Source of the DNA: Sphingomonas sp. ERG5 | Lineage (GTDB): Bacteria > Pseudomonadota > Alphaproteobacteria > Sphingomonadales > Sphingomonadaceae | NCBI RefSeq assembly: GCF_000803065.1 | Contig: NZ_JSXI01000013.1 | Span: 62,001 to 126,000, forward strand | DNA length: 64,000 nt | Direction: 5' to 3' | Shown: positions 25,532-34,303 of the stretch, in pieces | How the letters are laid out: each line of letters opens with the position of its first letter | Numbering within the stretch: position 1 is the stretch's first letter | The notes under the pieces: model-generated | The model's database searches: none | Seen by the model: the letters and a program-made list of their open reading frames with translations, nothing else | What the model was told of the DNA's origin: nothing | Translations under genes and position numbers: made by a program

Positions 25532-26101
25532 TCAGCTTTTCCGCTCGAAATGAACTGCGGGCGGCGTGGAGATCGCGGGGTCGTTGTCCTCGAAAAATGC
25601 TTCCTCACGAAAGCCGAACGGACGCGCCACGAGCAAGTCCGGGAAGGATGCGATCCGCGTATTCAGGTCGCGGACGGTGGCGTTGTAATAGCGCCGGGCG
25701 CCCTGCAGTTCGGTCTCGATTGCCGAAAGCTCCTCCTGCAACTGGCGGAAATTCGCATCAGCCTTCAGTTCGGGATAGGCCTCTGCGACCACCATCAGCC
25801 GGCCCAGCATATTACCGAGCGCGCTGTCGGCGCGGGCCGCGTCAGCGGGCGTTGCCGCTTTGGCCGCGTCGCTGCGCCGGGCGGTGACTTCGTCGAGCAA
25901 ACCGCGTTCGTGATCGGCATAACCCGAAACCGTGCTGACCAGATTGGGCACGAGATCAGCGCGGCGGCGCAACTGCACGCTGATCCCGCTCCATCCCTCG
26001 CGCACCAAGGCACGGGCACGCACCAGCCGGTTGTAGATCAGCACAACGCCAATGAGCGCGAGCGCTACGATGATGATCGGCAACCAGAGCGCAATATTCA
26101 T
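25532..26101 (-). CDS. LemA family protein
   Basis: The 189-residue protein has one N-terminal membrane anchor (MNIALWLPIIIVALALIGVVLIYNRLVRAR) and a helical LemA domain: the motif WSGISVQLRRRADLVPNLVSTVSGYADHER, the AEAYPELKADANFRQLQEELS block and RRYYNATVRDLNTRI. LemA forms an elongated helical bundle at the cytoplasmic membrane with an unknown role. It is the first gene of a two-gene operon with the DUF2207 protein. A TTG at 26116 is an alternative start; the ATG at 26101 places the anchor directly at the N-terminus. Confidence 0.93.
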   Translation of the reverse strand: MNIALWLPIIIVALALIGVVLIYNRLVRARALVREGWSGISVQLRRRADLVPNLVSTVSGYADHERGLLDEVTARRSDAAKAATPADAARADSALGNMLGRLMVVAEAYPELKADANFRQLQEELSAIETELQGARRYYNATVRDLNTRIASFPDLLVARPFGFREEAFFEDNDPAISTPPAVHFERKS

Positions 26102-26259
26102 CGGGTTTGTTTCCAACGCGGATCAGGATGGCCGATCATGCGGGCTGACGCCGGCTTTGAGAAGGCCGGACATGATCATCGGTCAATTTGATTGCCGCGC
26201 GCTGACATCGCGCGATCGATCCCTATATCGGTCGCACCTCCTCACTTGCGGTGCCCGAC

Positions 26260-26907
26260 ATGACCAAGCCAATGAAGATCGATTTCGTTTCGGATGTTTC
26301 CTGCCCCTGGTGCATCATCGGATTGCGCGGGCTCGAACAGGCACTCGCCAACGCGTCCGACGTGGTGACGGCCGACATCAGCTTCCAGCCGTTCGAGCTC
26401 AACCCCGCGATGCCGCCTGAGGGGCAGAATATCGTTGAGCATGTCGCGGAGAAATACGGGTCGACGCCTGAACAGTCCGCCGCCAATCGCGAGGCGATCC
26501 GCGCGCGCGCCGCGGCGCTGGGCTTCACTATGGCAGGCACTGATCAGAGCCGGATCTACAATACGTTCGACGCGCACCGCCTGCTGCACTGGGCCGAGCT
26601 CGAAGGGCGGCAGGCGGCGCTGAAGAACGGCCTGTTCGAAGCCTATTTCACCAAGGGCCGCAATCCTGGCGACCATGACGTGCTGGTCGAGGTAGCCGAG
26701 CATGCCGGGCTCGATCCGTTGGTCGCGCGCGAGGTGCTTTCCTCGGGCCGCTATGCGCAGGAAGTGCGCGATGCCGAGCGGCTGTGGCAGAGTCGCGGTA
26801 TCTCCGCCGTGCCGGCCGTGATCATCAATGAGCGCTACCTGATTTCCGGTGGCCAGCCGCCCGAGGCGTTCGAGCAGGCGATACGCGAGATAGCGGCCGA
26901 GGCCTGA
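26260..26907 (+). CDS. DsbA family oxidoreductase, FrnE-like
   Basis: The 215-residue thioredoxin-fold protein has a CPWC active site near the N-terminus (VSCPWCIIGLRGLEQAL) and the cis-proline segment GISAVPAVIINERYLISGGQP. There is no signal peptide, so it is cytoplasmic, as for FrnE and polyketide-associated DsbA relatives, which act as disulfide isomerases or glutathione-dependent enzymes. A GTG at 26251 could extend the N-terminus by three residues. It diverges from lemA and is convergent with trmB. Confidence 0.9.
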   Translation: MTKPMKIDFVSDVSCPWCIIGLRGLEQALANASDVVTADISFQPFELNPAMPPEGQNIVEHVAEKYGSTPEQSAANREAIRARAAALGFTMAGTDQSRIYNTFDAHRLLHWAELEGRQAALKNGLFEAYFTKGRNPGDHDVLVEVAEHAGLDPLVAREVLSSGRYAQEVRDAERLWQSRGISAVPAVIINERYLISGGQPPEAFEQAIREIAAEA

Positions 26908-26967
26908 ACGGCGGCGGTGCTGCCGTCCCGGCACCGGTGGCGCAGTCCAGCAGCTCGGGTCGGGACG

Positions 26968-27648
26968 TCAGGCCCTGAGGTAACGGAAATACCAGACCTC
27001 ATGCCCTTGCCGTCGCGCCTTGCGCTCGTAACGAGTCTCGGGCCAGTCGGCCGGGCGTTCGAGGAAGTCGCGCGGATGGTTCGCCTGCCAGGCGAAATCG
27101 CGGCGCGTGTTCATCACCATCATCGCCCAGCGACAATAGGTCGGATCATCGGTGCCAAGGCGGAATTCCGCGCCGGGCTTGAGCTTGGCCGCGATCAGGT
27201 CGAGCGGGCCGTGATTGACCATGCGGCGCTTGGCATGGCGCGCCTTGCGCCACGGATCGGGGTGGAGAAGGAACAGGCGGTCGAGGCTCGCGTCGGGAAG
27301 CCGTTCGAGCACTTCCAGCGCATCGCCCATGTGCAGCCGGATATTGTCGAGCGCGCGGTCGCGGATATGGCCGAGCGCGCCGACCACGCCGTTGAGAAAG
27401 GGTTCGCAGCCGATAAAGCCCATCGCTGGATTGGCCTCGGCTTGCGCGGCGAGATGCTCGCCGGCGCCAAAGCCGATCTCGAAGGCAAGGGGGCGGTCTG
27501 TGCCGAATAAGGTCGGCGCATCGACCGGACCTGCTTCCGGCACGCTCAACGCGGCCAGCGTGTCCTCGACCAGCGCCGCCTGTCCCTGGCGGAGCTTGTG
27601 GCCCTGGCGGCGGCCATAGAGCCGGCGGATCGAAGCGGGGTCGGTCAT
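26968..27648 (-). CDS. trmB: tRNA (guanine(46)-N7)-methyltransferase
   Basis: The 226-residue enzyme methylates G46 in the variable loop of tRNAs using S-adenosylmethionine. The family motifs are present: the SAM site FEIGFGAGEHLAAQA, the FIGCEPFLNGV strand, LFLLHPDPWRKARHAKRR and the C-terminal RYERKARRQGHEVWYF. It lies downstream of metK, which makes its methyl donor, on the same strand, with a small unrelated gene on the opposite strand in between. The start MTDPASIRRLYGRRQGHKLR at 27648 is typical of alphaproteobacterial TrmB. Confidence 0.95.
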   Translation of the reverse strand: MTDPASIRRLYGRRQGHKLRQGQAALVEDTLAALSVPEAGPVDAPTLFGTDRPLAFEIGFGAGEHLAAQAEANPAMGFIGCEPFLNGVVGALGHIRDRALDNIRLHMGDALEVLERLPDASLDRLFLLHPDPWRKARHAKRRMVNHGPLDLIAAKLKPGAEFRLGTDDPTYCRWAMMVMNTRRDFAWQANHPRDFLERPADWPETRYERKARRQGHEVWYFRYLRA

Positions 27649-27857
27649 CGGGGCCTTCGCAAACTTAATGAAAATGTCATCATAGGATCATGGTTTACAC
27701 GATAAGGCCGTGGTAAGGCCCGGTCGCCGCGCGATTATTGTTGTGCGCTGCGGCAAGCGATCGAAAATATTCGTTGTTGGCTTCGGGCAGCGGGAGTGTG
27801 GCGTCCGCTTCGGCGGGTCGCATTCTTCACCATTTTGGTAATGGAATCGAACCAGAC

Positions 27858-28040
27858 ATGAAATTCGCTCTCGTCATCATCATTCTGGCCGCGATCGTCG
27901 CCATCATCTATTTTACCATGCGCAGCCATGCGCCACGCAGGAAACGGTCGCAATTCTTCTCGCACACGTTCGACAATAGCGGGGCGGGCAAGGTTCCCGA
28001 TGCGCCGTCGGCCGATGGCGACAGCTCGCTCAAGCCATGA
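27858..28040 (+). CDS. Small membrane-anchored protein
   Basis: The 60-residue product has one N-terminal membrane segment (MKFALVIIILAAIVAIIYFTM) followed by a basic patch HAPRRKRSQFF and a hydrophilic tail. No family is known to me. The start is set by the membrane segment; an upstream in-frame start at 27738 would add 40 residues of no recognisable character. It is encoded opposite to metK and trmB. Confidence 0.5.
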   Translation: MKFALVIIILAAIVAIIYFTMRSHAPRRKRSQFFSHTFDNSGAGKVPDAPSADGDSSLKP

Positions 28041-28070
28041 AAACCCGGCCCGCATGCGCTGCGGGCCGGG
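28041..28070 (-). terminator. Terminator of metK
   Basis: A perfect ten-base-pair GC stem (28044-28053 with 28061-28070, seven-base loop) is followed on the minus strand by GTTTTC-type sequence, 16 bases past the metK stop codon. It may also slow transcription from the opposite small gene. Confidence 0.75.
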
Positions 28071-28085
28071 GCGATCGGGTCAGGA

Positions 28086-29303
28086 TCAGGCGACAGCAGC
28101 CTTGAGCTGGTCGACCAGGTCGGTCTTTTCCCAAGTGAAGAAATCACCCTCGGGCGTGCGGCCGAAATGGCCGTACGACGCGGTCTTCTGATAGATTGGC
28201 GCGTTGAGCTTCAGATGTTCGCGGATCCCCTTGGGGGTCAGGCGGACGAGCTGCGGCAGCACTTCTTCGAGCTTCGCTTCCGAAACCTTGCCGGTGCCGT
28301 GCGTGTCGACATAGACCGACAGCGGTTCAGCAATGCCGATCGCATAGCTCAGCTGGATCGTGCAGCGGCGCGCGAGGCCGGCGGCGACGACATTCTTGGC
28401 AAGATAGCGTGCGACATAGGCGGCCGAGCGATCGACCTTGGTCGGATCCTTGCCCGAGAACGCGCCGCCGCCATGTGGCGCCGCGCCGCCGTAAGTGTCC
28501 ACGATGATCTTGCGGCCGGTGACACCGGCGTCCCCGTCCGGGCCGCCGATTTCGAAGCGACCGGTCGGATTGACGTAGATCGCGGTTTCGTCAGTGATGA
28601 AGCCGTCGGGCAGCACGGTGTCGAACACGCCGACGACATAGTCGCGCAGTTCCTTGTACTTCGCCGGATCGCCCTGGTTGTCGTGGAAATAATAGCCTGG
28701 CGCATGCTGAGTCGACACGACCAGCGCGGTCGCGCGGACCGGCACTTCATTCTCGTACGCGAGCGTCACCTGGCTCTTGGCGTCGGGCTCGAGGAACGGG
28801 ACGACCTTGTTGTGGCGGTCATAAGCAAGCTGTTCGAGGATGCGGTGCGAATAATAGAGCGTGGCAGGAAGCAGGTCGGGGGTCTCGTCGGTTGCGTAAC
28901 CGAACATGATGCCCTGGTCGCCGGCGCCTTCATCCTTGTTGCCGCTTTCATCGACGCCCATCGCGATATGGGTGGACTGGGCGTGGAGGCGGTTGATGAA
29001 CTCGAACGTGTTCCAGTGGAACTGGTCCTGCTCGTAACCGATGCGCTTCACCGTCGCGCGGACGGTCGCTTCGATTTCTTCGAGCGCGCCGGGCGCCCAT
29101 TCGCCATTCTCGAACACGCCCTTGCAGCGGATTTCGCCGGCAAGCACGACCAGGTTGGTGGTGGTCAGGGTTTCGCACGCGACGCGCGCATAGGGATCCT
29201 TGGACAGGAACAGATCGACGACCGAATCGGAGATCTGGTCGGCGACCTTGTCCGGATGACCTTCCGAAACCGATTCGGACGTGAAGAGAAACGAAGCGCG
29301 CAT
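28086..29303 (-). CDS. metK: S-adenosylmethionine synthetase
   Basis: The 405-residue cytoplasmic enzyme makes SAM from methionine and ATP. Conserved elements are the N-terminal [20 protein letters not shown], the [13 protein letters not shown] hexapeptide region, and the PLP-like loop [19 protein letters not shown] that grips the triphosphate. Length fits the family. The start at 29303 matches the family N-terminus [11 protein letters not shown]; the frame remains open to 29348. A near-palindrome CATATAAAG...CCTTATATG lies about 45 bases upstream and may be the operator of a SAM/SAH-responsive repressor. Gene order lnt-metK-trmB is common in alphaproteobacteria. Confidence 0.97.
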   Translation of the reverse strand: MRASFLFTSESVSEGHPDKVADQISDSVVDLFLSKDPYARVACETLTTTNLVVLAGEIRCKGVFENGEWAPGALEEIEATVRATVKRIGYEQDQFHWNTFEFINRLHAQSTHIAMGVDESGNKDEGAGDQGIMFGYATDETPDLLPATLYYSHRILEQLAYDRHNKVVPFLEPDAKSQVTLAYENEVPVRATALVVSTQHAPGYYFHDNQGDPAKYKELRDYVVGVFDTVLPDGFITDETAIYVNPTGRFEIGGPDGDAGVTGRKIIVDTYGGAAPHGGGAFSGKDPTKVDRSAAYVARYLAKNVVAAGLARRCTIQLSYAIGIAEPLSVYVDTHGTGKVSEAKLEEVLPQLVRLTPKGIREHLKLNAPIYQKTASYGHFGRTPEGDFFTWEKTDLVDQLKAAVA

Positions 29304-29345
29304 CAATCTACCCTCGGGCTGGCGCGGCTCCGGGTTCCGGAACCG

Positions 29346-29367
29346 CATATAAAGCTTTCCTTATATG
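29346..29367. promoter_or_regulatory. Near-palindrome upstream of metK, candidate operator
   Basis: CATATAA and TTATATG arms of seven bases flank an eight-base centre (22 bases in all), in an AT-rich patch between lnt and metK. An operator for an ArsR-type SahR/SamR regulator of methionine genes is a plausible reading; the link to a specific regulator is inference. Confidence 0.5.
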
Positions 29368-29374
29368 AGGGCCA

Positions 29375-30946
29375 CTAGCGGGGCCATCGCCTGATGGCAA
29401 CGGCCAACAGCAGCAGCGCCACGGCGACGATGCCGGCCATGGCATTGCCGACACGCGCGAAGAGCGTCGGTTCATGCGGTAGCGGGATCGGCAGTTCGAT
29501 CGCCCCGGCTACATTTGGCGGTACCGTCGCCAGTAGCGTGCCATTGGCGTCGATGATCGCGGAAATGCCGGTCGGCGTGGCGCGGATGATCGGCAATCCT
29601 TCCTCGATGGCACGCATCCGCGCCTGAGCGAGGTGCTGAACGGGACCCCAACTGCCGTACCAGCTGTCGTTGGAGGGGTTGAAGATGAAGCCGGGGCGAT
29701 GCTTGCGATCGATCGTCTCGCCGGAGAAGATCATCTCGTAACAGATCTGGAATCCGACATTGCCGAAGCCGGGCAGGGTGAAGCCACCGGCGCCCTTGCC
29801 GGGATCGAAATCGAAATCGCCCGGCACCAGTCGCGACAGGCCGATTGCCGACATGATCGGACGCATCGGCAGATATTCGCCCCACGGCACGAGATGCGCC
29901 TTGTCGTAGCGGCCGAGAATGGTGGCCCGCGAATCGATCGCGAAGACCGAATTGGTACCGGCGATAACCTCGCCCTGCGCATCGAACTTCAGTGCATTGC
30001 CGCCCGCCAGCACGATGTCGTTCGGGCCAAGTCGCGCTGCGATGCGTCGGCGTGTGAGATAGGGATCGCCACGCCAATAGGTGGCGGGGGGATAACCGTC
30101 CTCAATGAAAAAGCGCAGCGCGCCTTCCGGCCAGACGATCAGCCGTGGCGCCGGGCCGGGAGTGCCGGTGAGCGCTTCGATCGCCAACAGATTCTGCTCG
30201 GCATAATCGTCGCGCGGGCGTTCCTCCTGATCGAGATTCGGTTGGATCACACGGACGCGCGGCGCTTTGTCGCCTTGCCGGGCGACCAGGGCAGGGGCGA
30301 GCGAGGCGAGGGCCAGGGCGGCCGCGGCGACCGCCGTACCGGCGGCGAAACGCCAGCGGCGCCGGGCGAGCAGCAGCATGCAACCGGCGACGATGATTGT
30401 CAGGCCCGACAGGGCATAGGTGCCGACCAGCCGGCCGATCGCCGCCAGTGGCGTGATCGGCAGCCATATCTCCGACAGGGGATTCCACGGATAGCCAGTG
30501 AACATCGTGCCGCGCAGCCACTCGGTCGCGATCCACGCCGCGCCGAAGATAAGGACGAAGCCCGGACCGGCAGCGGTGCGATCGTCGCCGACCGACCTTG
30601 CGCTGGCGAGGCGCCAGGCGAGCCCGGCGGCGATCGCGGGATAGAGCGCGAGATAAAGCGACAACAGGACGACCGCGAGATAGCCGAGCCAGTGCGGCAT
30701 CGCGTCCTGATAGGTAAAGGCGCGCTGGATCCAGTTGTTGCCAATGGTGAAATGCGCAACGCCAAAGATCCACCCGCGCAGCAATGCCTGCTTCAGCGTG
30801 GACGCCTCGTGGATCGAGAACATCCACACGGCGAAGCAGGCGAGCGTGACCGGCCACCAGATGAGCGGCGCAAAACCGGTCGCGGCAAGCGCCCCCAGCG
30901 CGAGCGACAGGAGGAGAGGGTAGCGCTTCACTGTCCGAACCAGCAT
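29375..30946 (-). CDS. lnt: Apolipoprotein N-acyltransferase
   Basis: The 523-residue inner-membrane enzyme adds the third acyl chain to the N-terminal cysteine of lipoproteins. Six or so membrane segments fill the N-terminal 200 residues and one closes the C-terminus. The nitrilase-like periplasmic domain carries the Glu-Lys-Cys triad: glutamate in [10 protein letters not shown], lysine in [14 protein letters not shown] and cysteine in [12 protein letters not shown]. Length is normal. I prefer the ATG at 30946, which has GGTGGTGGAA directly upstream; an in-frame codon at 30997 would add 17 non-conserved residues. Confidence 0.95.
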   Translation of the reverse strand: MLVRTVKRYPLLLSLALGALAATGFAPLIWWPVTLACFAVWMFSIHEASTLKQALLRGWIFGVAHFTIGNNWIQRAFTYQDAMPHWLGYLAVVLLSLYLALYPAIAAGLAWRLASARSVGDDRTAAGPGFVLIFGAAWIATEWLRGTMFTGYPWNPLSEIWLPITPLAAIGRLVGTYALSGLTIIVAGCMLLLARRRWRFAAGTAVAAAALALASLAPALVARQGDKAPRVRVIQPNLDQEERPRDDYAEQNLLAIEALTGTPGPAPRLIVWPEGALRFFIEDGYPPATYWRGDPYLTRRRIAARLGPNDIVLAGGNALKFDAQGEVIAGTNSVFAIDSRATILGRYDKAHLVPWGEYLPMRPIMSAIGLSRLVPGDFDFDPGKGAGGFTLPGFGNVGFQICYEMIFSGETIDRKHRPGFIFNPSNDSWYGSWGPVQHLAQARMRAIEEGLPIIRATPTGISAIIDANGTLLATVPPNVAGAIELPIPLPHEPTLFARVGNAMAGIVAVALLLLAVAIRRWPR

Positions 30947-31117
30947 TTCCACCACCGCGTTCCCACTATCGTCTGCGGATCTCGTTCCGGCATCCACCGG
31001 GCCTCACGAGCCTCGAAGCACAGCCTATGCGGAACGGTGGACCCCGGAACAAGCCTGTCTTGCGCGTGTCGAATGATCCGGGGTAGCGAAAGGGATGGGC
31101 GAGTGTATTATACGACA

Positions 31118-31537
31118 ATGACGCTTCGCCCCTTCCATCTCGCTTTTCCGGTGCATGACCTTCTCGCCGCGCGAGGCTTTTACGGTGGTGTATTGGGTTG
31201 TTCGGAGGGACGCAGCAGCGATGCGTGGATCGACTTCGACCTGTTCGGGCATCAGATTGTCGCGCATCTCGATCCGGCGGCGAAGCCGGTCGCGGTGAGC
31301 AATGCGGTCGATGGGCATGATGTCCCGGTGCCGCATTTCGGTGTCGTGCTGACCATGGCCGACTGGGAAGAGCTGGCGGCCCGTGTCGCGGCGGCGGGAA
31401 TTCCCTTCGGCATCGCGCCGCATATCCGCTTCAAGGGGCAGCCGGGCGAACAGGCGACGATGTTCTTTCGCGATCCCAGCGGCAATGCGCTCGAATTCAA
31501 GGCATTTGCCGATGACGCGATGCTCTTCGCGACCTAA
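31118..31537 (+). CDS. VOC family protein
   Basis: The 139-residue product starts [28 protein letters not shown] and ends [15 protein letters not shown], both typical of glyoxalase/dioxygenase-fold proteins of the COG3565 type. HLAF supplies a likely metal histidine, as does PHFGVVL in the second half, and the glutamate in NALEFK could complete the site. The substrate is unknown. It is followed ten bases later by the polyhydroxyalkanoic acid system protein and the two are probably cotranscribed. Confidence 0.88.
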   Translation: MTLRPFHLAFPVHDLLAARGFYGGVLGCSEGRSSDAWIDFDLFGHQIVAHLDPAAKPVAVSNAVDGHDVPVPHFGVVLTMADWEELAARVAAAGIPFGIAPHIRFKGQPGEQATMFFRDPSGNALEFKAFADDAMLFAT

Positions 31538-31547
31538 GGGACCTGGC

Positions 31548-31850
31548 ATGGCTCAACCGATCACGCTCGATATTCCGCACAAGCATGGCCGCGACGCAGT
31601 ACGCGAACGGCTCGACAAGGGCATCGGCAAGCTCGCCGAGATGTTTCCCGGCGGCGCGGTGGTCGATCATCGCTGGGACGGCAACACGATGCATTTCACC
31701 GTGCAGGCGATGGGCCAGAAGGTGGCCAGCCGGCTTGAGCTGTTCGATGCCCATGTCCGCGCGACGATCGACTTGCCGCCCTTTCTGTCGCTGTTCGCCG
31801 ACAAGATCCGCGCCAAGCTGGCCAAGGAAGCGCCCAAGCTGCTGGAATAG
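31548..31850 (+). CDS. Polyhydroxyalkanoic acid system family protein
   Basis: This 100-residue protein matches the PHA granule-associated/system family by its opening ITLDIPHKHGRDAVRERLDKGIGKLAEMFPGGAVVDHRWDGNTMHFTVQAMGQKVASRLELFDAHVRATIDLPPFLSLFADKIR. The family is small and often found far from pha genes, as here. A role at the surface of storage granules is inferred by name only. Start at 31548 is the only good one. Confidence 0.85.
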   Translation: MAQPITLDIPHKHGRDAVRERLDKGIGKLAEMFPGGAVVDHRWDGNTMHFTVQAMGQKVASRLELFDAHVRATIDLPPFLSLFADKIRAKLAKEAPKLLE

Positions 31851-31855
31851 CGCTA

Positions 31856-32215
31856 TCACGCCTTGACCTGGTGCAGCAGCAACCCGTTGCCCTCGGAATC
31901 ACGGCAGACCCGCATCCGGCAAACAGGGGTGTCGATCAGGTTCGAGACGAAGGTCACGCCCTCGCTTTCCAGCCGGGCGGTAAACGCGTCGAGATCGTCG
32001 ACTTCGAACGCGATCGTGCCACCCGAATCGTTGCTCGGTCTTGCCCCGGTGACCGTGGTGAGCGCGAGGCAACCGCCGCCGGGCAGGTCATATTCGATCC
32101 AGCGGCCATCGCCCGAATTCGATCCGATCTTCAGCCCGAGCGTGGTTTCGTAGAAAGCGCGTGCGCGCGCCACATCGGTGATCGGGTACATGGTGAAGGC
32201 GATTTTCCGAAGCAT
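31856..32215 (-). CDS. VOC family protein
   Basis: The 119-residue protein begins MLRKIAFTMYPITDVARARAFYETTLGLK and carries FEVDDLDAFTARLESEGV in the centre, the usual VOC arrangement, ending CRDSEGNGLLLHQ. The classical metal ligands are only partly preserved, so catalysis is uncertain. It is the last gene of a minus-strand group led by the ArsR regulator, 12 bases after the membrane protein gene. Confidence 0.87.
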   Translation of the reverse strand: MLRKIAFTMYPITDVARARAFYETTLGLKIGSNSGDGRWIEYDLPGGGCLALTTVTGARPSNDSGGTIAFEVDDLDAFTARLESEGVTFVSNLIDTPVCRMRVCRDSEGNGLLLHQVKA

Positions 32216-32227
32216 CGCATGATCCTT

Positions 32228-32641
32228 TCAGGCGTGGCGACGCGCGAGCGCGCCGCCGATCCAGGCGAGGGGCAGGGCAGTGACCACCAGTGCGGCGGGA
32301 TACCAGAGCGGCCCGAGTTTCACGATCATCGCGCCGATCAGGCCGAGCGTCGCCAGCACTGTGCCGATCGCACCGAGGATGATCGCATGCTTCATCGGCG
32401 CCGACGGCGCGAGCCGTGCCGTGATATAGCCGCTGCCGATGGCGATGAGCGCGCGATAGGCAAAGGCGAGGGCATTATCGCTGGCGTCGGTCATCGGCTG
32501 ATCCCAGGGCGGGAAGACCTGAAGCGCGTGGAGCACCAGGTCGATCACCAGTGCCAGCAGCACGCTGAAGGCAATGCCGGCGACGAGCGCGACAATGCTG
32601 CGGCCGATACGGTGCGGCGCGGGAGCAACGGCGGCGTTCAT
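32228..32641 (-). CDS. Four-TM membrane protein of unknown function
   Basis: The 137-residue inner-membrane protein has four hydrophobic segments (around residues 14-38, 58-80, 85-105 and 112-130). No family is recognised. Its ATG overlaps the stop of the SRPBCC gene by four bases (ATGA), which shows translational coupling and places it in the ArsR operon. Confidence 0.75.
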   Translation of the reverse strand: MNAAVAPAPHRIGRSIVALVAGIAFSVLLALVIDLVLHALQVFPPWDQPMTDASDNALAFAYRALIAIGSGYITARLAPSAPMKHAIILGAIGTVLATLGLIGAMIVKLGPLWYPAALVVTALPLAWIGGALARRHA

Positions 32642-33132
32642 TGCGCTTGCTCCTGCTGCACGGCGGCCAGGACGGTATCGAGCCGGTCATAGCCGATGGT
32701 GATTCCGCTCTCCATGGGCGACTGGACGGCGGCGTCACGCATCTCGCGCGATGGATAGACAACCGTTGTGGTCAGGCGCGTGGCATCGCCGATCGGGGTG
32801 AGCGTCGCGGTGTTGAGCGTCTCGCCACCAGTCCAGTTGTCGTCATATTTTTCGGTCTGAAGGATGCGTTCGGGCGACAGGATCTCGCGATACAGACCAC
32901 CCGTGCCCATCCGGGTGCCATCGAGATTTTCCCAGACATAGCGATAGGCACCGCCGACGCGCAGATCGATCTCGCACGTCGCCAGCGTCCAGCCGTCGGG
33001 CCCGGTGAACCAGCGCTTGAGCAGGGCGGGAATGGTCAGCGCGTCGAACACCAGATGCGGCGGTGCATCGAACATGCGGGTGATGACGATCTCTCGGTCG
33101 CCTTGGGCGGTCAGTTCCAGTTTGTGGCTCAT
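32638..33132 (-). CDS. SRPBCC (AHSA1-like) domain protein
   Basis: The 164-residue cytoplasmic protein has the START/Bet v1 fold signature of activator-of-Hsp90-homologue-1-like proteins: REIVITRMFDAPPHLVFDALTIPALLKRWF, then GGAYRYVWENLDG and a C-terminal helix with GYDRLDTVL. Pairing with an ArsR-type regulator is standard for this family, whose function in bacteria is unclear (ligand or hydrophobic small-molecule binding is likely). Overlap with both neighbours by four bases shows tight coupling. The start MSHKLELT at 33132 is preferred to a longer frame reaching 33240. Confidence 0.9.
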   Translation of the reverse strand: MSHKLELTAQGDREIVITRMFDAPPHLVFDALTIPALLKRWFTGPDGWTLATCEIDLRVGGAYRYVWENLDGTRMGTGGLYREILSPERILQTEKYDDNWTGGETLNTATLTPIGDATRLTTTVVYPSREMRDAAVQSPMESGITIGYDRLDTVLAAVQQEQAQ

Positions 33133-33494
33133 TGCGGTTTTCCTTTCTTGGCTTGGTTTTCCAGGGTCTTCAGTTCCTCGAGCAGCGAATCCAGGCGCGC
33201 ATAATTGCGCTCCCAGACTTGCCGATATTGTTCGAGCCACCCGACTGCCTCGGCCATCGGCGCGCCGACAATCTGCCGTGGGCGGCGCTGAGCATCGATT
33301 GCGCCGGCGACCAGGCCGGCACGTTCCAGCATCTTGAGATGTTTCGAGATCGCCGGCTGGCTCATCGCGAACGGGGCGGCGAGTTCGGCCACCGTCGCCT
33401 CGCCCTGGGCAAGCCGGGCGAGGATCGCCCGCCGAGTCGGGTCGGCAAGGGCGGTGAATGTGGCGTCGAGGCGTTGGTCGGGGGTCATTCGCAT
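33129..33494 (-). CDS. ArsR/SmtB-type winged-helix regulator
   Basis: The 121-residue repressor has the ArsR HTH: FTALADPTRRAILARLAQGEATVAELAAPFAMSQPAISKHLKMLERAGLV. Metal-binding cysteines of true ArsR are absent, so it belongs to the SRPBCC-linked subgroup and is unlikely to sense metal. It is the first gene of an ArsR-SRPBCC-membrane protein-VOC series. Two tandem dyads lie over its start region (33493-33524), strongly suggesting autorepression. The start is either the ATG at 33494 or at 33488; both overlap or abut the operator. Confidence 0.9.
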   Translation of the reverse strand: MRMTPDQRLDATFTALADPTRRAILARLAQGEATVAELAAPFAMSQPAISKHLKMLERAGLVAGAIDAQRRPRQIVGAPMAEAVGWLEQYRQVWERNYARLDSLLEELKTLENQAKKGKPQ

Positions 33495-33524
33495 AACTCT
33501 ATAGTTCAATAACTAAATAGTTAT
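33493..33524. promoter_or_regulatory. Two tandem dyads over the arsR-type start, candidate operator
   Basis: Two 16-base units, ATAACTCTATAGTTCA and ATAACTAAATAGTTAT, each contain an ATAACT-N2-ATAGTT dyad and are directly repeated. They span the start region of the regulator gene, as expected for an autoregulatory ArsR-type operator bound by two dimers. Confidence 0.72.
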
Positions 33525-33616
33525 ATTAAGAACGAGCCGCTGTCAATCGCTGATCGGACACAGCCTGTGGCAAGGGAAAATGGCCGATTAAGGCGAGATG
33601 GATTTGACTGGAGGCC

Positions 33617-33757
33617 CCCACCGTTCGCCCTGAGCCTGTCGAAGCCCACGTCCTGTGCGCGCCCTTCGACAGGCTCAGGGCGAACGGCCGTTTGAGGGGA
33701 TCAGCCCGATCCGAAATGAACGGGAGTAGCGAATCAACGCAGCTCGAAACGGTGCTA
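33617..33757. repeat. Composite palindromic repeat, copy B, overlapping a stop codon
   Basis: Arms 33621-33644 and 33664-33687 are perfectly complementary over 24 bases and would form a long hairpin. The conserved tail AGCTCGAAAC lies at 33741-33750 and the element ends, on the minus strand, with the TAG stop of the winged-helix regulator (33755-33757). About 50 bases between arm and tail are not shared with other copies. Confidence 0.85.
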
Positions 33758-34285
33758 GTCGGAATGGATCTCGATCGCGCCGATGCGCAGCAGTGCTTCG
33801 GTCGTGCGCGCGAATTCGGTCATCAATGCTTCGAGCAACGGCTCCAGCCCGAGATTCTTGATCACGCCAGGCGGTGGGGTCACCCCGCCGCGCTCATCCT
33901 CGATTAGCAGCCCGCTTTCGATCATGCGGCCGACATGGCGGCGCACCGTTTCGCGTGGCAGGCCGCTGGCGGAGGCGATGGCATTGCGCGAAATCGGGAC
34001 GACCCATTCGCGCGGCAATATGGCGGTCGCGGCATATTCTTCCGGAATGACTCGCTCGCGCATCAGCTTCTGCACATTGGCGACCGAGATCGTCAGATAG
34101 ATGATCAGCTCAGTCGGGTTCAGATTTTGCGGCGTGGTGAAGATGCGGTGCGCCGCGAGGAACTGATTGCAGATCGACATCATCGCGACCCGCCAGTTCT
34201 CGGCCATTTTCACAGGATTGGTGACGACCCGATCGCTCAATTGCCGACATTCCCAAAATAGGGCCGATTTGGCCGTGATACCCAT
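33755..34285 (-). CDS. Winged-helix transcriptional regulator
   Basis: The 176-residue protein has a helix-turn-helix segment about residues 98-128 (PISRNAIASASGLPRETVRRHVGRMIESGLLI) resembling the GntR/MarR/Crp-C-terminal winged helix. The N-terminal part, with AAHRIFTTPQNLNPTELIIYLTISVANVQKL, is probably a dimerising helical region. I do not recognise a named family. The ATG at 34285 sits inside a perfect 19-base palindrome; true translation may start at an internal ATG at 34207 or 34183. The palindrome and a divergent promoter suggest that it controls itself and the adjacent small RNA. Confidence 0.7.
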   Translation of the reverse strand: MGITAKSALFWECRQLSDRVVTNPVKMAENWRVAMMSICNQFLAAHRIFTTPQNLNPTELIIYLTISVANVQKLMRERVIPEEYAATAILPREWVVPISRNAIASASGLPRETVRRHVGRMIESGLLIEDERGGVTPPPGVIKNLGLEPLLEALMTEFARTTEALLRIGAIEIHSD

Positions 34286-34297
34286 TATGGGTATCTT
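34269..34297 (+). promoter_or_regulatory. Divergent promoter with a perfect 19-bp palindrome in its spacer
   Basis: TTGGCC (34269-34274), a 17-base spacer and TATCTT (34292-34297) form a sigma-70-like promoter on the plus strand. The palindrome GATACCCAT-T-ATGGGTATC (34277-34295) fills the spacer and overlaps the first ATG of the divergent winged-helix gene. Binding there should block both directions. Confidence 0.6.
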
Positions 34298-34303
34298 ATG
34301 CTT

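Noticed and set aside
29633..31537. 634-codon open frame on the plus strand antisense to lnt
   Set aside because: Only its last 139 codons (from 31118) form a real VOC gene. The rest is the shadow of lnt in GC-rich DNA and has no domain or ribosome site.
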